Below, piece by piece: positions 24,397 through 33,620 of a stretch of DNA of 44,761 nt. Origin of the DNA: an uncultured Acidobacteriia bacterium (GTDB taxonomy: Bacteria; Acidobacteriota; Terriglobia; Bryobacterales; Bryobacteraceae); assembly GCA_903882645.1 (NCBI GenBank), contig CAIRXZ010000136.1, forward strand, positions 1 to 44,761. The letters run 5' to 3'. The notes under the pieces are model-generated. The model was given only the letters and a program-made list of their open reading frames with translations, made no database searches and was not told the DNA's origin. The translations under genes were made by a program, and so were the position numbers. Position 1 is the first letter of the stretch, and every line of letters starts with the position of its first letter.

Positions 24397-25578
24397 TCAG
24401 CGTGGAATCTCGCCCATTCTGCGCAGAAACGGCGCCATCGTCAGGCCTTGAGCGAAGACCGAAAACGCGACGACGGCGAAGCTGATGGTAACGATCTTCT
24501 CGCGTTGCGGGACTTCGGGCGGAAGTCCAAGGGCCAGGGCAAGCGCCACCGCGCCTCGCAAGCCGCCCCAAAGCAGGATGTGCTGATGTTTCATCGTGAC
24601 GCAAAGCGAGGAGCGTGAAAACAAAAAGCAGCAGGGATAGATCGCGACCGCCCGGCCCAGCGTCACCAGCACAATCGCAATAATCGCTGCAAGCCAAGCC
24701 GGCGCGAAGTCTTGATGGGCTTCGTGCATTCCGATCAGGAGGAACACCAGCGAGTTCGCGACGAAGGCGGCGTATTCCCAAAATGCCTGAACCGCCTCCT
24801 TTCCCCGGTCGGAGATCGTGCCGAACGATTTGAAATTGCCCATGACAAGCCCGGCGGTGATCGTGGCCAATACGCCGGACAAGCCGAAATGGTCCGCAAG
24901 GAGGAACGAGCCGTAGGCGGCGACGGTTGTAAAGGTGATTTCGACGAGGTGATCGTCGGTTCGTCCCGCCAGCAGAAGCGCTCCAAGAGCGGCGGCAGCT
25001 CCGCATAAGATGCCGCCGCCGATCGTTCTCAGGAGCACGGCGGTGATTTCAAGCGACGTGAGTTGCCGGCCGGAAGCCATGGCGACAACAACGCCGAAGG
25101 CAACCGCGGCCGTGCCATCGTTAAAAAGACTCTCGGCCTCGACGAGCGCCAGCAAACGACCCTGCGCCTTCGCTTCCTTGAAAGTTGCGATAACCGAAAC
25201 CGGGTCGGTCGCGGCGATGAGAACGCCGAACACCAGCGCGCCGAGCCACTGCCAATGCGCCAGATACCGCATTCCGAGTGCGGTAACGCACGCGGAAAGC
25301 GCGACGCCCAGGGTCGCCAACACGACGATCACCGAAAAATCGCGGCGCAGATGGTTCCAATGGATATAGAACGCCGCTTCAAAAAGGAGCGGCGGCAGAA
25401 GCGCGGTGAAAATGAGGTCCTTGGTCAGGCTGACCTTCGGCGCGAACGGCAACACTGCCAGAAAGATTCCTGCGGCAACGAGGCCGAAGCTGTAAGGGAG
25501 GCGCAGCCGCCGGGTCAGCATCGAGACGACCGCGGCGATCAGAAGCAATAACGCCAAGGTTTGAAAATCGAGTTCCAT
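24397..25578 (-). CDS. CPA1-family Na+/H+ (or K+/H+) antiporter
   Basis: A 393-residue integral membrane protein with about 11-12 hydrophobic segments. The CPA1 ion-binding motif ATDPVSVIATFKE (about residues 124-136) and ESLFNDGTAAVAFG (149-162) are intact, as is the late LWGGLRGAVALALALGLP. There is no long cytoplasmic tail. ATG 25578 is preceded by GGAGGAGC. It exchanges cytoplasmic Na+ or K+ for protons. It is divergent from the Usp-Kdp operon across a 176-base region, which suits joint control of monovalent cation balance (inference); ion specificity cannot be read from the sequence. Confidence 0.92.
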   Translation of the reverse strand: MELDFQTLALLLLIAAVVSMLTRRLRLPYSFGLVAAGIFLAVLPFAPKVSLTKDLIFTALLPPLLFEAAFYIHWNHLRRDFSVIVVLATLGVALSACVTALGMRYLAHWQWLGALVFGVLIAATDPVSVIATFKEAKAQGRLLALVEAESLFNDGTAAVAFGVVVAMASGRQLTSLEITAVLLRTIGGGILCGAAAALGALLLAGRTDDHLVEITFTTVAAYGSFLLADHFGLSGVLATITAGLVMGNFKSFGTISDRGKEAVQAFWEYAAFVANSLVFLLIGMHEAHQDFAPAWLAAIIAIVLVTLGRAVAIYPCCFLFSRSSLCVTMKHQHILLWGGLRGAVALALALGLPPEVPQREKIVTISFAVVAFSVFAQGLTMAPFLRRMGEIPR

Positions 25579-25754
25579 GCTCCTCCATGCACGCTGCCAA
25601 TTCTATAGTTTAGGGGATTCCTGGGATACGCTACGAAACACCCAAACGCCAGAGCCGATAGCCGATCGCCGGCCGCTGACGGATTGATTCATTCCTCATC
25701 CTTTCTTTACGACTTCCTTATGCGCCCGCCCGTACTCTGGTACTGGTGACGACC
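25579..25754. other. Divergent intergenic region between antiporter and Usp/Kdp genes
   Basis: A 176-base region that must hold promoters for both directions. It has AT-rich patches (AATTCTATAGTTTAGG near 25600 and TCATTCCTCATCCTTTCTTT near 25690) against a GC-rich background. I find no clear KdpE-type operator, hairpin or riboswitch core. Confidence 0.4.
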
Positions 25755-26204
25755 ATGAAAACTCGCGGGGCTGTCCGCATCGATCCGGGATCTCTGACCA
25801 ACCAGGGCGAAGGCGCGGAGCTCGAGCTGGCGGCGCCGTACACGGAGCCGTCCATGACTGACGCGGTTCTCAAGCGAGCGGCCGCGCTCACCGCCGGGTT
25901 GAACGCCCGCGTGGCGCTTGTGGCGGTGCACGTTGTGCCGTATCCCATGGACTTCTCTTGCCCCGCTGCCACCCACGCCTTCCTTGTCGAACAATTGGTG
26001 GAGTTGGCCGGGCGCTGTGAGATGCCCGTAAGCGCGGAGGTGGTGCTGGCGCGCAGCCGGGAAGAAGGATTCCGGTACGCGCTCAAGCCTTCGTCCATCG
26101 TGCTGGTGGGCGCGCGGAAGCGTCCGTGGCGGACGGCGGAAGAGCGGCTGGCGCGCTCGCTCGCCCGCGACGGTTATCAAGTCGTGCTCATGCACGTGGA
26201 ATAG
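25755..26204 (+). CDS. Universal stress protein-like protein leading the kdp operon
   Basis: A 149-residue soluble protein (MKTRGAVRIDPGS). Its core follows the UspA fold: alternating strands and helices with VALVAVHVVPYPM, SAEVVLARSREEGFRYAL, SSIVLVGARKRPWRTAEERLARSLARDG and a final YQVVLMHVE strand. The usual GxxGxxG-(S/T) ATP loop is not present (GARKRPWRTAEER instead), so nucleotide binding is doubtful. The frame opens at GTG 25746, but ATG 25755 is the normal start. The next gene begins eight bases downstream. Because KdpD proteins also carry a Usp domain, a role in sensing or tuning the K+ pump is plausible (inference). Confidence 0.65.
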   Translation: MKTRGAVRIDPGSLTNQGEGAELELAAPYTEPSMTDAVLKRAAALTAGLNARVALVAVHVVPYPMDFSCPAATHAFLVEQLVELAGRCEMPVSAEVVLARSREEGFRYALKPSSIVLVGARKRPWRTAEERLARSLARDGYQVVLMHVE

Positions 26205-26212
26205 GCGGATAC

Positions 26213-26296
26213 ATGCCGGACCTTGCGTTCGTATCGATCACGGTTCTGTTCTTCGTCGTAGCCTGGGCGTTCGTCAAAGGATGCGACCGCTTGTGA
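26213..26296 (+). CDS. 27-residue single-helix membrane peptide upstream of kdpF
   Basis: MPDLAFVSITVLFFVVAWAF then VKGCDRL: one transmembrane helix with an acidic residue before it and a short charged, Cys-containing tail. AGGCGGA sits about six bases before the ATG. It is distinct from KdpF, which follows 21 bases later with its own start. By position and size it may be a second small subunit or assembly peptide of the Kdp complex. I do not know a named family for it. Confidence 0.7.
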   Translation: MPDLAFVSITVLFFVVAWAFVKGCDRL

Positions 26297-26317
26297 GCGC
26301 GGTTTGGGGAGACGCAC

Positions 26318-26401
26318 ATGGAATACTTACTGTCCCTGCTGGTTGCCGTAGGACTGGGCGTGTATCTTTTCTACGCACTGCTGAAGCCCGAGCGCTTCTG
26401 A
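26318..26401 (+). CDS. kdpF: K+-transporting ATPase small subunit KdpF
   Basis: A 27-residue peptide (MEYLLSLLVAVGLGVYLFYA, then LLKPERF) with one transmembrane helix and the typical K-P-E-(R/K)-F ending. GGGGAGA lies about seven bases upstream. KdpF stabilises the KdpABC complex in the membrane. kdpA starts ten bases downstream. Confidence 0.9.
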   Translation: MEYLLSLLVAVGLGVYLFYALLKPERF

Positions 26402-26411
26402 AAGGAATCGC

Positions 26412-28175
26412 ATGACAGGGAATGGACTTCTTCAGATAGGCCTCTATGTCGCGGTTCTCGTTCTGCTGACGAAACCGATCGGCGCCTACATGGCCAAGGT
26501 CTTCGCCGGCGAGCGCACCTGGATGCACCGCGTCCTGCGGCCGCTGGAGGCCGCCGTCTACAAGCTCTGCGGCATCGACGAGAACGCGGAGCAGCGTTGG
26601 ACGCAGTACGCCGGCGGGGTGCTGGCTTTCAGCGCCGTCAGCATCGTATTCTCCTACGTGTTGCTGCGCGTACAGCAGTGGTTTCCGCTGAACCCGCAAG
26701 GGCTGGCCAACGTGGGACCCGATCTCTCCTTCAACACCGCCGTCAGCTTCGGCACGAACACCAACTGGCAATCGTACGTGCCGGAAACAACCATGAGCTA
26801 TTTCTCGGAAATGGCCGCGCTGGTGACGCACAATTTCTTCTCGGCGGCGGTGGGCATCGCGGTCGCCATAGCGGTTATCCGCGGCTTCGCGCGCCATTCG
26901 GTGAAGACGCTGGGCAATTTCTGGGTGGATTCCACCCGAACGATCGTCTACGTTCTGCTGCCGCTTTCGGTGGCGGGCGCCCTGCTGCTGTGCTCGCAGG
27001 GCGTGATTCAGAACTTCAACTCCTACACCAAGGCCGCTACGGTCGAAGGCGCCGCGCAGACCATCCCGCAAGGCCCGTTCGCTTCGCAGGAAGCCATTAA
27101 GGAACTCGGGACCAACGGCGGCGGCTCGCTGAACGCCAACTCCGCGCACCCCTACGAAAACCCGACGCCGTTCTCCAACTTCGTCGAGATGCTCATGATT
27201 TTCCTGATCCCCGCGGGGCTGACCTACACCTTCGGCAAGATGGTGCGGGACACGCGCCAAGGCTGGGCGCTTTTTGCGGCCATGACGATCCTGTTCCTCA
27301 TCGGCGTGTTTATCGTGTATTCCTCCGAGCAGGCCGGCAACCCGATCCTGGCGAAACTCGGCATCGAGAGCGCCGCCACCGCCACGCAGCCGGGCGGGAA
27401 CATGGAAGGCAAGGAGGTGCGCTTCGGAATCGTCAACTCCTCGCTGTTCACCGTGATTACCACCGACGCCAGTTGCGGCGCGGTGAACAACATGCACGAT
27501 AGCCTGACGCCCCTGGGCGGCCTGGTTCCCATGGTCAATATCGAACTGGGCGAAGTGATCTTCGGCGGCGTCGGCTCGGGGTTGTACGGCATGCTGCTGT
27601 TCGCCGTTCTGGCCGTGTTCATCGCCGGTCTGATGGTGGGCCGCACGCCGGAGTACCTGGGCAAGAAGATCGAGCGGAAGGAAGTCAAGATGATGATGCT
27701 GGCCGTCCTGGTGCTGGCCTTCACCATCCTTGGCTTCGCGGCCTACGGCTCGGTGGCGCAATTCCACAAGGATAGTTGGGTGAACCCGCCCGGCCCCGTG
27801 ATCGCCAACCTGAACAACAACGGCCCGCACGGCCTTTCGGAGATCCTCTACGCGTACACCAGCGCCGTCGGCAACAACGGCAGCGCGTTCGCCGGTATCG
27901 ACGCCAATACCCCGTTCTTCAATACCACCATCGGGCTGGCCATGCTCTCCGGGCGGTTCCTGATGCTGATTCCGCTGCTGGCCGCGGCGGGCAGCCTGGC
28001 TCAGAAGAAACTCGTTCCAGTCTCGGCCGGGACCTTCCCCACCCACGGGCCGCTGTTCGTGGCCCTGTTGGTGGGGGTGGTGCTGATCGTGGGCGCGCTG
28101 ACGTTCTTCCCGGCGCTCTCGCTCGGTCCGATCGTGGAGCATTTCCTGATGTATCAGGGCAAGCTTTGGAGCTAA
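26412..28175 (+). CDS. kdpA: K+-transporting ATPase subunit A (channel-like)
   Basis: A 587-residue K+-translocating subunit of the high-affinity P-type pump. It shows the family's repeated pore motifs ([32 protein letters not shown] split across helices, [21 protein letters not shown] and [12 protein letters not shown]) and about ten transmembrane helices. AAGGAA precedes ATG 26412. The length is close to the usual 560-600. Full context kdpF-A-B-C makes the assignment secure. Confidence 0.97.
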   Translation: MTGNGLLQIGLYVAVLVLLTKPIGAYMAKVFAGERTWMHRVLRPLEAAVYKLCGIDENAEQRWTQYAGGVLAFSAVSIVFSYVLLRVQQWFPLNPQGLANVGPDLSFNTAVSFGTNTNWQSYVPETTMSYFSEMAALVTHNFFSAAVGIAVAIAVIRGFARHSVKTLGNFWVDSTRTIVYVLLPLSVAGALLLCSQGVIQNFNSYTKAATVEGAAQTIPQGPFASQEAIKELGTNGGGSLNANSAHPYENPTPFSNFVEMLMIFLIPAGLTYTFGKMVRDTRQGWALFAAMTILFLIGVFIVYSSEQAGNPILAKLGIESAATATQPGGNMEGKEVRFGIVNSSLFTVITTDASCGAVNNMHDSLTPLGGLVPMVNIELGEVIFGGVGSGLYGMLLFAVLAVFIAGLMVGRTPEYLGKKIERKEVKMMMLAVLVLAFTILGFAAYGSVAQFHKDSWVNPPGPVIANLNNNGPHGLSEILYAYTSAVGNNGSAFAGIDANTPFFNTTIGLAMLSGRFLMLIPLLAAAGSLAQKKLVPVSAGTFPTHGPLFVALLVGVVLIVGALTFFPALSLGPIVEHFLMYQGKLWS

Positions 28176-28179
28176 CCGC

Positions 28180-30297
28180 ATGATGGCAACCGTCGCGCCT
28201 CCTTCTTCCAGTCCGCCGGACGATGTCACGTCGATCGTCCCCAGGAGGGGATCGCGGGCGCGCCCGCTGTTCGACCCGCCCATCGTGAAGCGCGCCATCG
28301 GGGATTCGTTCGTCAAGCTGAACCCGCGCGCCATGATGAAGAACCCGGTGATGTTCGTGGTGGAAGCCGGCGCTCTAATGACCACCATCCTGGCCGCCCG
28401 CGATCTCGCGGCGGGAGCCGGCGTGGCCGGATTCACTTTCCAGATCACCCTGTGGCTGTGGTTCACCGTGCTGTTCGCCAACTTCGCGGAGGCCATGGCG
28501 GAGGGGCGCGGCAAAGCCCAGGCGGACACGTTGCGCAAGACCAAGACGGAAACCAACGCGCGCCGGCTGCGCAACGGAACCGAGGAGGCCGTCCCCGCCA
28601 CCGCGCTGCGGAGCGGCGACCTGGTCCTGGTGAAGGCCGGCGAAACCATCCCCGGCGATGGCGACGTGGTGGAAGGCATCGCCAGCGTGGACGAATCGGC
28701 CATCACGGGCGAGAGCGCTCCCGTGATCCGCGAATCCGGCGGCGACCGCAGCGCCGTCACCGGCGGCACCAAGGTGCTCTCGGATTGGATCAAGGTGCAG
28801 ATCACCTCGAACCCCGGCGAGACGTTCCTCGACCGCATGATCGCGCTCGTGGAAGGCGCCGAGCGGCAGAAAACGCCCAATGAAATCGCGCTGAACATCG
28901 TCATCGCCGGGCTGACCCTGGTGTTCCTGCTGGCCGTGGTGACGCTGCAACCGTTCGCGCTCTACAGCGTGGCCGCGAGCGGCAGCGGCGCCGCGCCATC
29001 GGTCGTCGTGCTCGTTTCGTTGCTGGTTTGCCTGATTCCCACCACCATCGGCGGGCTGCTTTCGGCCATCGGTATCGCCGGAATGGACCGCGTGATGCAG
29101 CACAACGTGCTCGCCATGAGCGGAAAAGCGGTGGAGGCCGCGGGCGACGTCAACACCCTGCTGCTCGATAAGACCGGCACCATCACGCTCGGCAACCGCC
29201 AGGCCGTGGAGTTCATTCCGTTGGGCGGCGTAAGCGAGGCGGAGCTGGCCGATGCGGCGCAGCTCTCCAGCCTGGCCGACGAGACGCCCGAAGGCCGTTC
29301 CATCGTGGTCCTCGCCAAGCAGAAGTACAACATCCGCGGCCGCGAGGTGGCCGAGCACGAAGCCCGGTTCATCCCCTTCACCGCGCAGACGCGCATGAGC
29401 GGCGTGGATCTGGACGGCCGCCGCGTCCGCAAGGGCGCCACCGATTCCGTCGTGGAGTTCGTCCACGAGCACGGCGGGGCCGTTCCCGCCGAGCTGATGG
29501 ACGTGACCGATCGCATCTCGCGTTCCGGCGGCACGCCCCTGGTGGTGGCCGACCGCGGCCGCGCCCTCGGCGTGATCCATCTGAAAGACGTGGTGAAGGG
29601 CGGCATGCGCGAGCGCTTCCAGCAGCTTCGCGCCATGGGCATTCGCACCGTCATGATTACCGGCGATAACCCGCTCACCGCCGCCGCCATCGCCGCCGAA
29701 GTCGGAACCGACGACTTCCTCGCGCAGGCCACGCCCAAAGACAAAATGGACCTCATCAAGAAGGAACAGGCCGGCGGCAGGCTGGTGGCCATGACGGGCG
29801 ACGGAACCAACGACGCTCCAGCGCTGGCGCAAGCCGACGTTGGCCTGGCGATGAACACCGGCACCATGGCCGCCAAAGAGGCCGGCAACATGGTGGACCT
29901 GGACAGCAATCCCACCAAGCTGATCGAAGTCGTGGCCATCGGAAAGCAATTGCTGATGACGCGCGGCGCGCTGACTACCTTTTCCATCGCCAACGATATC
30001 GCCAAGTACTTCGCCATCCTGCCGGCCATGTTCATGGGCGTGTACCCCGTGATGGAGAAGCTCAACATCATGGGGCTGCGCAACAAGGAGAGCGCCGTGC
30101 TGGCGGCTGTGATTTTCAACGCGCTGATTATCGTCGCGCTGATTCCGCTGGCCCTGCGCGGGGTGAAGTACCGGCCCATGAGCGCCGCCAATCTGCTGCG
30201 GCGCAACCTTCTGGTTTATGGCGTGGGCGGAGTAATCGCCCCGTTCCCCGGAATCTGGCTGATCGACCGCCTTCTGGGGCTGCTGCATCTGGCGTAG
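28180..30297 (+). CDS. kdpB: K+-transporting ATPase subunit B (P-type catalytic subunit)
   Basis: A 705-residue P-type ATPase. Seen in order: the actuator loop ITGESAPV, the phosphorylation motif [18 protein letters not shown] (Asp about residue 329), the nucleotide domain with KGATDSV, and the hinge [22 protein letters not shown]. Seven transmembrane helices are expected. It starts five bases after kdpA. It is slightly longer than the common 680-690, mainly through an N-terminal Pro/Ser-rich lead ([18 protein letters not shown]). Confidence 0.97.
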   Translation: MMATVAPPSSSPPDDVTSIVPRRGSRARPLFDPPIVKRAIGDSFVKLNPRAMMKNPVMFVVEAGALMTTILAARDLAAGAGVAGFTFQITLWLWFTVLFANFAEAMAEGRGKAQADTLRKTKTETNARRLRNGTEEAVPATALRSGDLVLVKAGETIPGDGDVVEGIASVDESAITGESAPVIRESGGDRSAVTGGTKVLSDWIKVQITSNPGETFLDRMIALVEGAERQKTPNEIALNIVIAGLTLVFLLAVVTLQPFALYSVAASGSGAAPSVVVLVSLLVCLIPTTIGGLLSAIGIAGMDRVMQHNVLAMSGKAVEAAGDVNTLLLDKTGTITLGNRQAVEFIPLGGVSEAELADAAQLSSLADETPEGRSIVVLAKQKYNIRGREVAEHEARFIPFTAQTRMSGVDLDGRRVRKGATDSVVEFVHEHGGAVPAELMDVTDRISRSGGTPLVVADRGRALGVIHLKDVVKGGMRERFQQLRAMGIRTVMITGDNPLTAAAIAAEVGTDDFLAQATPKDKMDLIKKEQAGGRLVAMTGDGTNDAPALAQADVGLAMNTGTMAAKEAGNMVDLDSNPTKLIEVVAIGKQLLMTRGALTTFSIANDIAKYFAILPAMFMGVYPVMEKLNIMGLRNKESAVLAAVIFNALIIVALIPLALRGVKYRPMSAANLLRRNLLVYGVGGVIAPFPGIWLIDRLLGLLHLA

Positions 30298-30302
30298 GGG
30301 CC

Positions 30303-30406
30303 GGGGTCGGGCGTGCCCGACCCCTACTGGAGATTTGTGTAGGGCGTGGTGGAGACGATGTGTAGGGGTCGGGCATGCCCGACCCGAGCGGGCCTCTTGG
30401 CCCGCT
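30303..30406. repeat. Palindromic repeats splitting kdpB and kdpC
   Basis: The 125-base gap holds GGGGTCGGGC-GT-GCCCGACCCC (30303-30324), a second copy (30362-30385) and a hairpin AGCGGGCC-TCTT-GGCCCGCT (30387-30406). kdp genes are otherwise spaced by 4-10 bases here, so this is an insertion of repeat copies into the operon. It may reduce kdpC expression or stabilise upstream mRNA. Confidence 0.8.
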
Positions 30407-30422
30407 GGAGTTTGGAGCGAAA

Positions 30423-31004
30423 ATGAAGCAGCTCATAATTGCCGTCAAAGCGACGCTGGTTCTAGCGGTCCTGACCGGAATTCTGTACCCGCTTGCGGTC
30501 ACTGGCCTGTCGAAAGCGCTGTTCCGCCATCGGGCGGACGGCAGCCTGATCCAGGCCAATGGAAAGACCGTCGGCTCCGAGCTGATCGGCCAGCGATTCA
30601 CGCGGCCCGAGTACTTCCATGGCCGCCCTTCGGCCGCCGGCAACGATGGCTATGACGCCCTGGCCTCCGGCGGATCGAACTACGGGCCTACCAACCAGAA
30701 GCTGGTGGACCGCGCCGCGGGCGACCTGAAGCAGTTCCGCGCCGACAATCCCGCCTTCACCGGCGCGGCCCCGGCCGACCTGGTAACGGCCTCCGCGAGC
30801 GGCCTCGACCCGCATATCAGCCCCGCGTCGGCCGATGCCCAGATAGCCCGGGTGGCCGCCGCCCGCGGCGTTGGCCGGGACCAGGTCCGCCGCCTCGTGG
30901 CGGAGAACACCGAGGGCCGCCAGTTCGGCATTCTCGGCGAGCCGCGCGTGAACGTGCTGAAGCTGAATCTATCGTTCGACCGGGCCGCGCCGCTGCGAAA
31001 ATAG
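30423..31004 (+). CDS. kdpC: K+-transporting ATPase subunit C
   Basis: A 193-residue subunit with one N-terminal transmembrane helix ([22 protein letters not shown]) and the family motifs [59 protein letters not shown] and [10 protein letters not shown]. It assists ATP and K+ handling in the pump. ATG 30423 has GGAGCG upstream; the frame extends 16 codons further into a repeat and is not used. Confidence 0.96.
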   Translation: MKQLIIAVKATLVLAVLTGILYPLAVTGLSKALFRHRADGSLIQANGKTVGSELIGQRFTRPEYFHGRPSAAGNDGYDALASGGSNYGPTNQKLVDRAAGDLKQFRADNPAFTGAAPADLVTASASGLDPHISPASADAQIARVAAARGVGRDQVRRLVAENTEGRQFGILGEPRVNVLKLNLSFDRAAPLRK

Positions 31005-31009
31005 AATTG

Positions 31010-32113
31010 GTGCCCGATTTCTCTCGCAGACCCGATCCCGAGGAGTTGCTGCGGCGCGTCGAGGCGGAAGAACGCCAAAAGCGCCGCGGCCGGCTGAAGG
31101 TATTCCTGGGCTACGCCCCGCGCGTCGGCAAGTCCCTCCGCATGTTCGACGAGGGCCGGCGGCGCGCGGAACGCGGCGAGGACGTGGTGGTAGCCGCGGT
31201 CCAAGGCGACGTCTCGCCCGATATTCAGGCCATTCTCGCCAAGCTCGAAGCGGTCCCCACCGTTCGGGAACTCCATGACGGCCGCGCCTACGAAGTCATC
31301 GATCTCGCCGGCCTTTTCCGCCGCCACCCTCAGATTGTTCTGATCGACGGCCTGGCGAGCGACAATCCCCCGGGCAGCCGCAATCCCCAGCGGTGGCAGG
31401 ACGTTGAAGATCTGCTGGAGCACGGCATCGGCGTTGGGACCGCGGTGAACGTGCAGCACATTCTGGAGCGCCAGGACGACGTCGCGCGGGTCACCGGAAA
31501 GCGGGCATCGAACAGCGTCCCGGAGGCGTTCCTGAACGAGGCCGACGAAATCGAAGTCGTGGATGCGCCTCCCGAGGCCCTGCTGGGCCGCGGCGGCGGG
31601 GCCGGAATGCCGGATGCGCATCAGCTCGCCGAGTTGCGCGAGCTGGCCCTGGTGCTGGCCGCCAACGTGGTGGATCGCCAGCTTCAGCACTACCTCAGCC
31701 TGCACGGGATCGCTCCCACGTGGGGCGTCGAGGAGCGCATTCTGGTGTGCCTGACGGCGCGCAGCAACGCCGCCGCCATGCTGCGCAGCGGCCGGCGCAA
31801 CGCGCGCCGCTTTCATGGCGCTCTCCTGGTCGCCTACGTCGAGCAGGAGGAAATCAGCCCCGAGGACCGCCGCAAGCTGGACGCCAACCTCGATCTGGCC
31901 CGGCAACTCGGGGCCGAAATCCACTGTCTCAAAGGCGCGGATTTCGTGGACGTCATCCTCGGTTTTGCGCGTGAGATGCGCGCCACCCAGGTCTTTCTTG
32001 GCCACACCCAGCGCGAGAAGCGGCCGTGGTTTTCCCTTTCGCCCATCGAGCGGCTGATCGAAGAAGCCGTTGACATGGATGTGCGCCTCTTCCCGCACGG
32101 CGGCGCCGCATGA
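31010..32113 (+). CDS. KdpD N-terminal domain protein with degenerate nucleotide site, no kinase
   Basis: A 367-residue protein equal to the N-terminal sensing part of KdpD only. The first domain (about 28-240) has LGYAPRVGKSLRMFDEG where KdpD has GxxPGVGKTxxM: the core Gly-Lys-Ser remains but Pro-Gly becomes Pro-Arg. IVLIDGLASDN (Asp 113) stands in place of DELAHTN, losing the Glu and His. RWQDVEDLLEHGI and VNVQH are kept. A Usp-like domain follows (RILVCLTARSNAAAMLRSGRR, about 245-367). There are no transmembrane helices, HisKA or ATPase domain. Start GTG 31010 (or TTG 31007), just after kdpC; the stop overlaps the next start as ATGA. Likely a partner or regulator of the second KdpD-like protein (inference). 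Confidence 0.85.
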   Translation: MPDFSRRPDPEELLRRVEAEERQKRRGRLKVFLGYAPRVGKSLRMFDEGRRRAERGEDVVVAAVQGDVSPDIQAILAKLEAVPTVRELHDGRAYEVIDLAGLFRRHPQIVLIDGLASDNPPGSRNPQRWQDVEDLLEHGIGVGTAVNVQHILERQDDVARVTGKRASNSVPEAFLNEADEIEVVDAPPEALLGRGGGAGMPDAHQLAELRELALVLAANVVDRQLQHYLSLHGIAPTWGVEERILVCLTARSNAAAMLRSGRRNARRFHGALLVAYVEQEEISPEDRRKLDANLDLARQLGAEIHCLKGADFVDVILGFAREMRATQVFLGHTQREKRPWFSLSPIERLIEEAVDMDVRLFPHGGAA

Positions 32114-33171
32114 GCGACGGGAATAAAGGCCGGCTGAAGATATATCTCGGATACGCCGCCGGGGTCGGCAAGACCTACCGCATGCTGGACGAAGCGCGGG
32201 CGCTCCGCGCCGAAGGGGCGGACGTTGTCATCGGCTATTTCGAGCCGCACGGCCGCCGCGACACCATCGCCAAGACCGAAGGCATGGAGATCGTCCCGCG
32301 GCGCATCGTCGCGTACGCAGGCGCCGAGTTCGAGGAGATGGACGCCGAGGCCATCCTGCGCCGCAAGCCCGCCGTGGCCGTGGTCGATGAGCTCGCCCAT
32401 ACCAACGTGCCCGGCGCCGGCCGCGAGAAACGCTGGCAGGACGTCCGCGCGCTCCTCGACGCCGGCATCGACGTTCTCACCACCATGAACGTGCAGCACC
32501 TGGAGAGCCTCAACGACCAGGTCTGGCGCGTCACCGGCGTGCGCGTGCGCGAAACCCTGCCGGATTGGGTCCTGGACGACGCCGACGAGGTGGTGTTCGT
32601 GGACCTCACGCCGCAGGCGCTGCGCAACCGCATCGAGCGCGGCGTGGTTTACGCGCCGGAGAAGGCGCGCCGCGCCATGGACAACTTCTTCACCGAGACG
32701 AACCTCGCCGCGCTGCGCGAAATCGCCATGCGCCACGCCGCCCACGAGGTGGAAGGACGGCGCCGTCCGGCCCCCGCGCGCGCCCCCGCCGCCGGCCGCG
32801 AGCGCATCCTGGTCTGTCTCACCGGCAGCCCCTCCTCCGCCATCCTGATTCGCCGCGGGAAGCGGGTGGCCGACTATCTCCAGGCCGATTGCCTGGCGCT
32901 GCACGTCTCCGGATCGTCCGAGCGCGATTCCAGGAGCGTGGAACGGCACATGAGTTTCGCCCGCAGCCTGCGGATCGACACCCACGTGGTGGACAGCCCC
33001 GGCATCGCCGCCGCCATCGCGAACTTCGCCCGCGAGCGGCGCATCACTCAGATCTACCTGGGCCGCTCCGCGCCCCGCCCGTTCTGGAAGCGCCTGCGCG
33101 AAAGCGTCGTGCAGCAAGTGGTCCGTCTGGCCCGAGACAAGCAGATCACCATCGTGGCCCAGCGGGGGTAG
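32110..33171 (+). CDS. kdpD: KdpD N-terminal sensing domain plus Usp domain, canonical motifs, no kinase
   Basis: A 353-residue protein. The KdpD domain has an intact Walker A (GYAAGVGKTYRML, residues 14-26) and Walker B-like VVDELAHTNVPG (91-102), plus KRWQDVRALLDAGIDVLTTMNVQHLESLND. The Usp-like domain (ERILVCLTGSPSSAILIRRGKR, about 232-353) follows and the protein ends there. A full KdpD would continue with four membrane helices and a histidine kinase. No kdpE or kinase gene follows. Truncated KdpD forms are known in some bacteria; here the pair may act on the pump or on a distant regulator. The symbol is used in the family sense only. Confidence 0.88.
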   Translation: MSDGNKGRLKIYLGYAAGVGKTYRMLDEARALRAEGADVVIGYFEPHGRRDTIAKTEGMEIVPRRIVAYAGAEFEEMDAEAILRRKPAVAVVDELAHTNVPGAGREKRWQDVRALLDAGIDVLTTMNVQHLESLNDQVWRVTGVRVRETLPDWVLDDADEVVFVDLTPQALRNRIERGVVYAPEKARRAMDNFFTETNLAALREIAMRHAAHEVEGRRRPAPARAPAAGRERILVCLTGSPSSAILIRRGKRVADYLQADCLALHVSGSSERDSRSVERHMSFARSLRIDTHVVDSPGIAAAIANFARERRITQIYLGRSAPRPFWKRLRESVVQQVVRLARDKQITIVAQRG

Positions 33172-33235
33172 GTGGGGCAGGCCTCCCGGCCTGCCTTCTT
33201 GCCGAAGGCGCGCCAGTCAGGCAGGGAAGCCCCAC
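33172..33235. repeat. Palindromic element, GTGG/CCAC ends, 64 bp
   Basis: Begins GTGGGGCAGGCCTCCCGGCC and ends GCCCCAC. It contains an internal GGCAGGCC-TCCC-GGCCTGCC hairpin. It is one base past the stop of the second KdpD-like gene and 16 bases from the convergent DUF5615 gene, where it could act as a bidirectional terminator. Confidence 0.7.
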
Positions 33236-33251
33236 CCATCCCAATCGACGA

Positions 33252-33620
33252 CTACCGAAGCGGCAGAACCCTGGCGCGCGGCCGGTCCGACCAGTCGAGC
33301 GAAACGATGGCGCCAAGTTCGAGTTCCGCCTCGCAATCCCGAATCGCGCGGAGTAACGCCTCGCCGCGCGCTTCGGGGACCAGTGGCTCGCCGCGAAGCA
33401 GGACCACGCTTGGAGCCGCTTGCCTGGTGTGCGCGAGCATCTGAGGGAAATCCATGTCATTGGTCAGGAGGACGAAGGCATGTTCGCGGGCGTAATCGCA
33501 GATTGCAGGATCCTTTGCGCGCGCCGGGCCGACCTCGGACCAGTGAATCGCTTCGTGCCCGAAGTCCCTTAGATACGAAGCCCAGCGATACGTCAGGTTC
33601 ATATCGATGAGAATTCTCAT
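33252..33620 (-). CDS. DUF5615 family PIN-like protein (putative toxin)
   Basis: A 122-residue protein with the DUF5615 pattern MRILIDMNLTYRWASYLRDFGHE at the start, TNDMDFPQMLA in the centre and VLLRG after it. The acidic residues of a PIN-like nuclease core (IDMNL, NDMDF) are present. ATG 33620 overlaps the DUF433 stop as ATGA, the usual antitoxin-first arrangement. Probable RNase-type toxin of a type II-like pair; activity unproven for the family as a whole. Confidence 0.85.
   Translation of the reverse strand: MRILIDMNLTYRWASYLRDFGHEAIHWSEVGPARAKDPAICDYAREHAFVLLTNDMDFPQMLAHTRQAAPSVVLLRGEPLVPEARGEALLRAIRDCEAELELGAIVSLDWSDRPRARVLPLR

Noticed and set aside
25579-25754. K+-linked riboswitch or KdpE operator upstream of the Usp/kdp genes
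   Set aside because: No recognisable conserved core, pairing or operator repeat could be read by eye.
26274-28904. Long open frame of 876 codons antisense to kdpA/kdpB
   Set aside because: It is a product of high GC and codon bias opposite secure kdp genes; the translation has the His/Gln/Arg-rich composition of shadow frames and no domain.
28375-30288. 637-codon open frame antisense to kdpB
   Set aside because: Shadow of a secure gene; low-complexity His/Gly/Ala composition.
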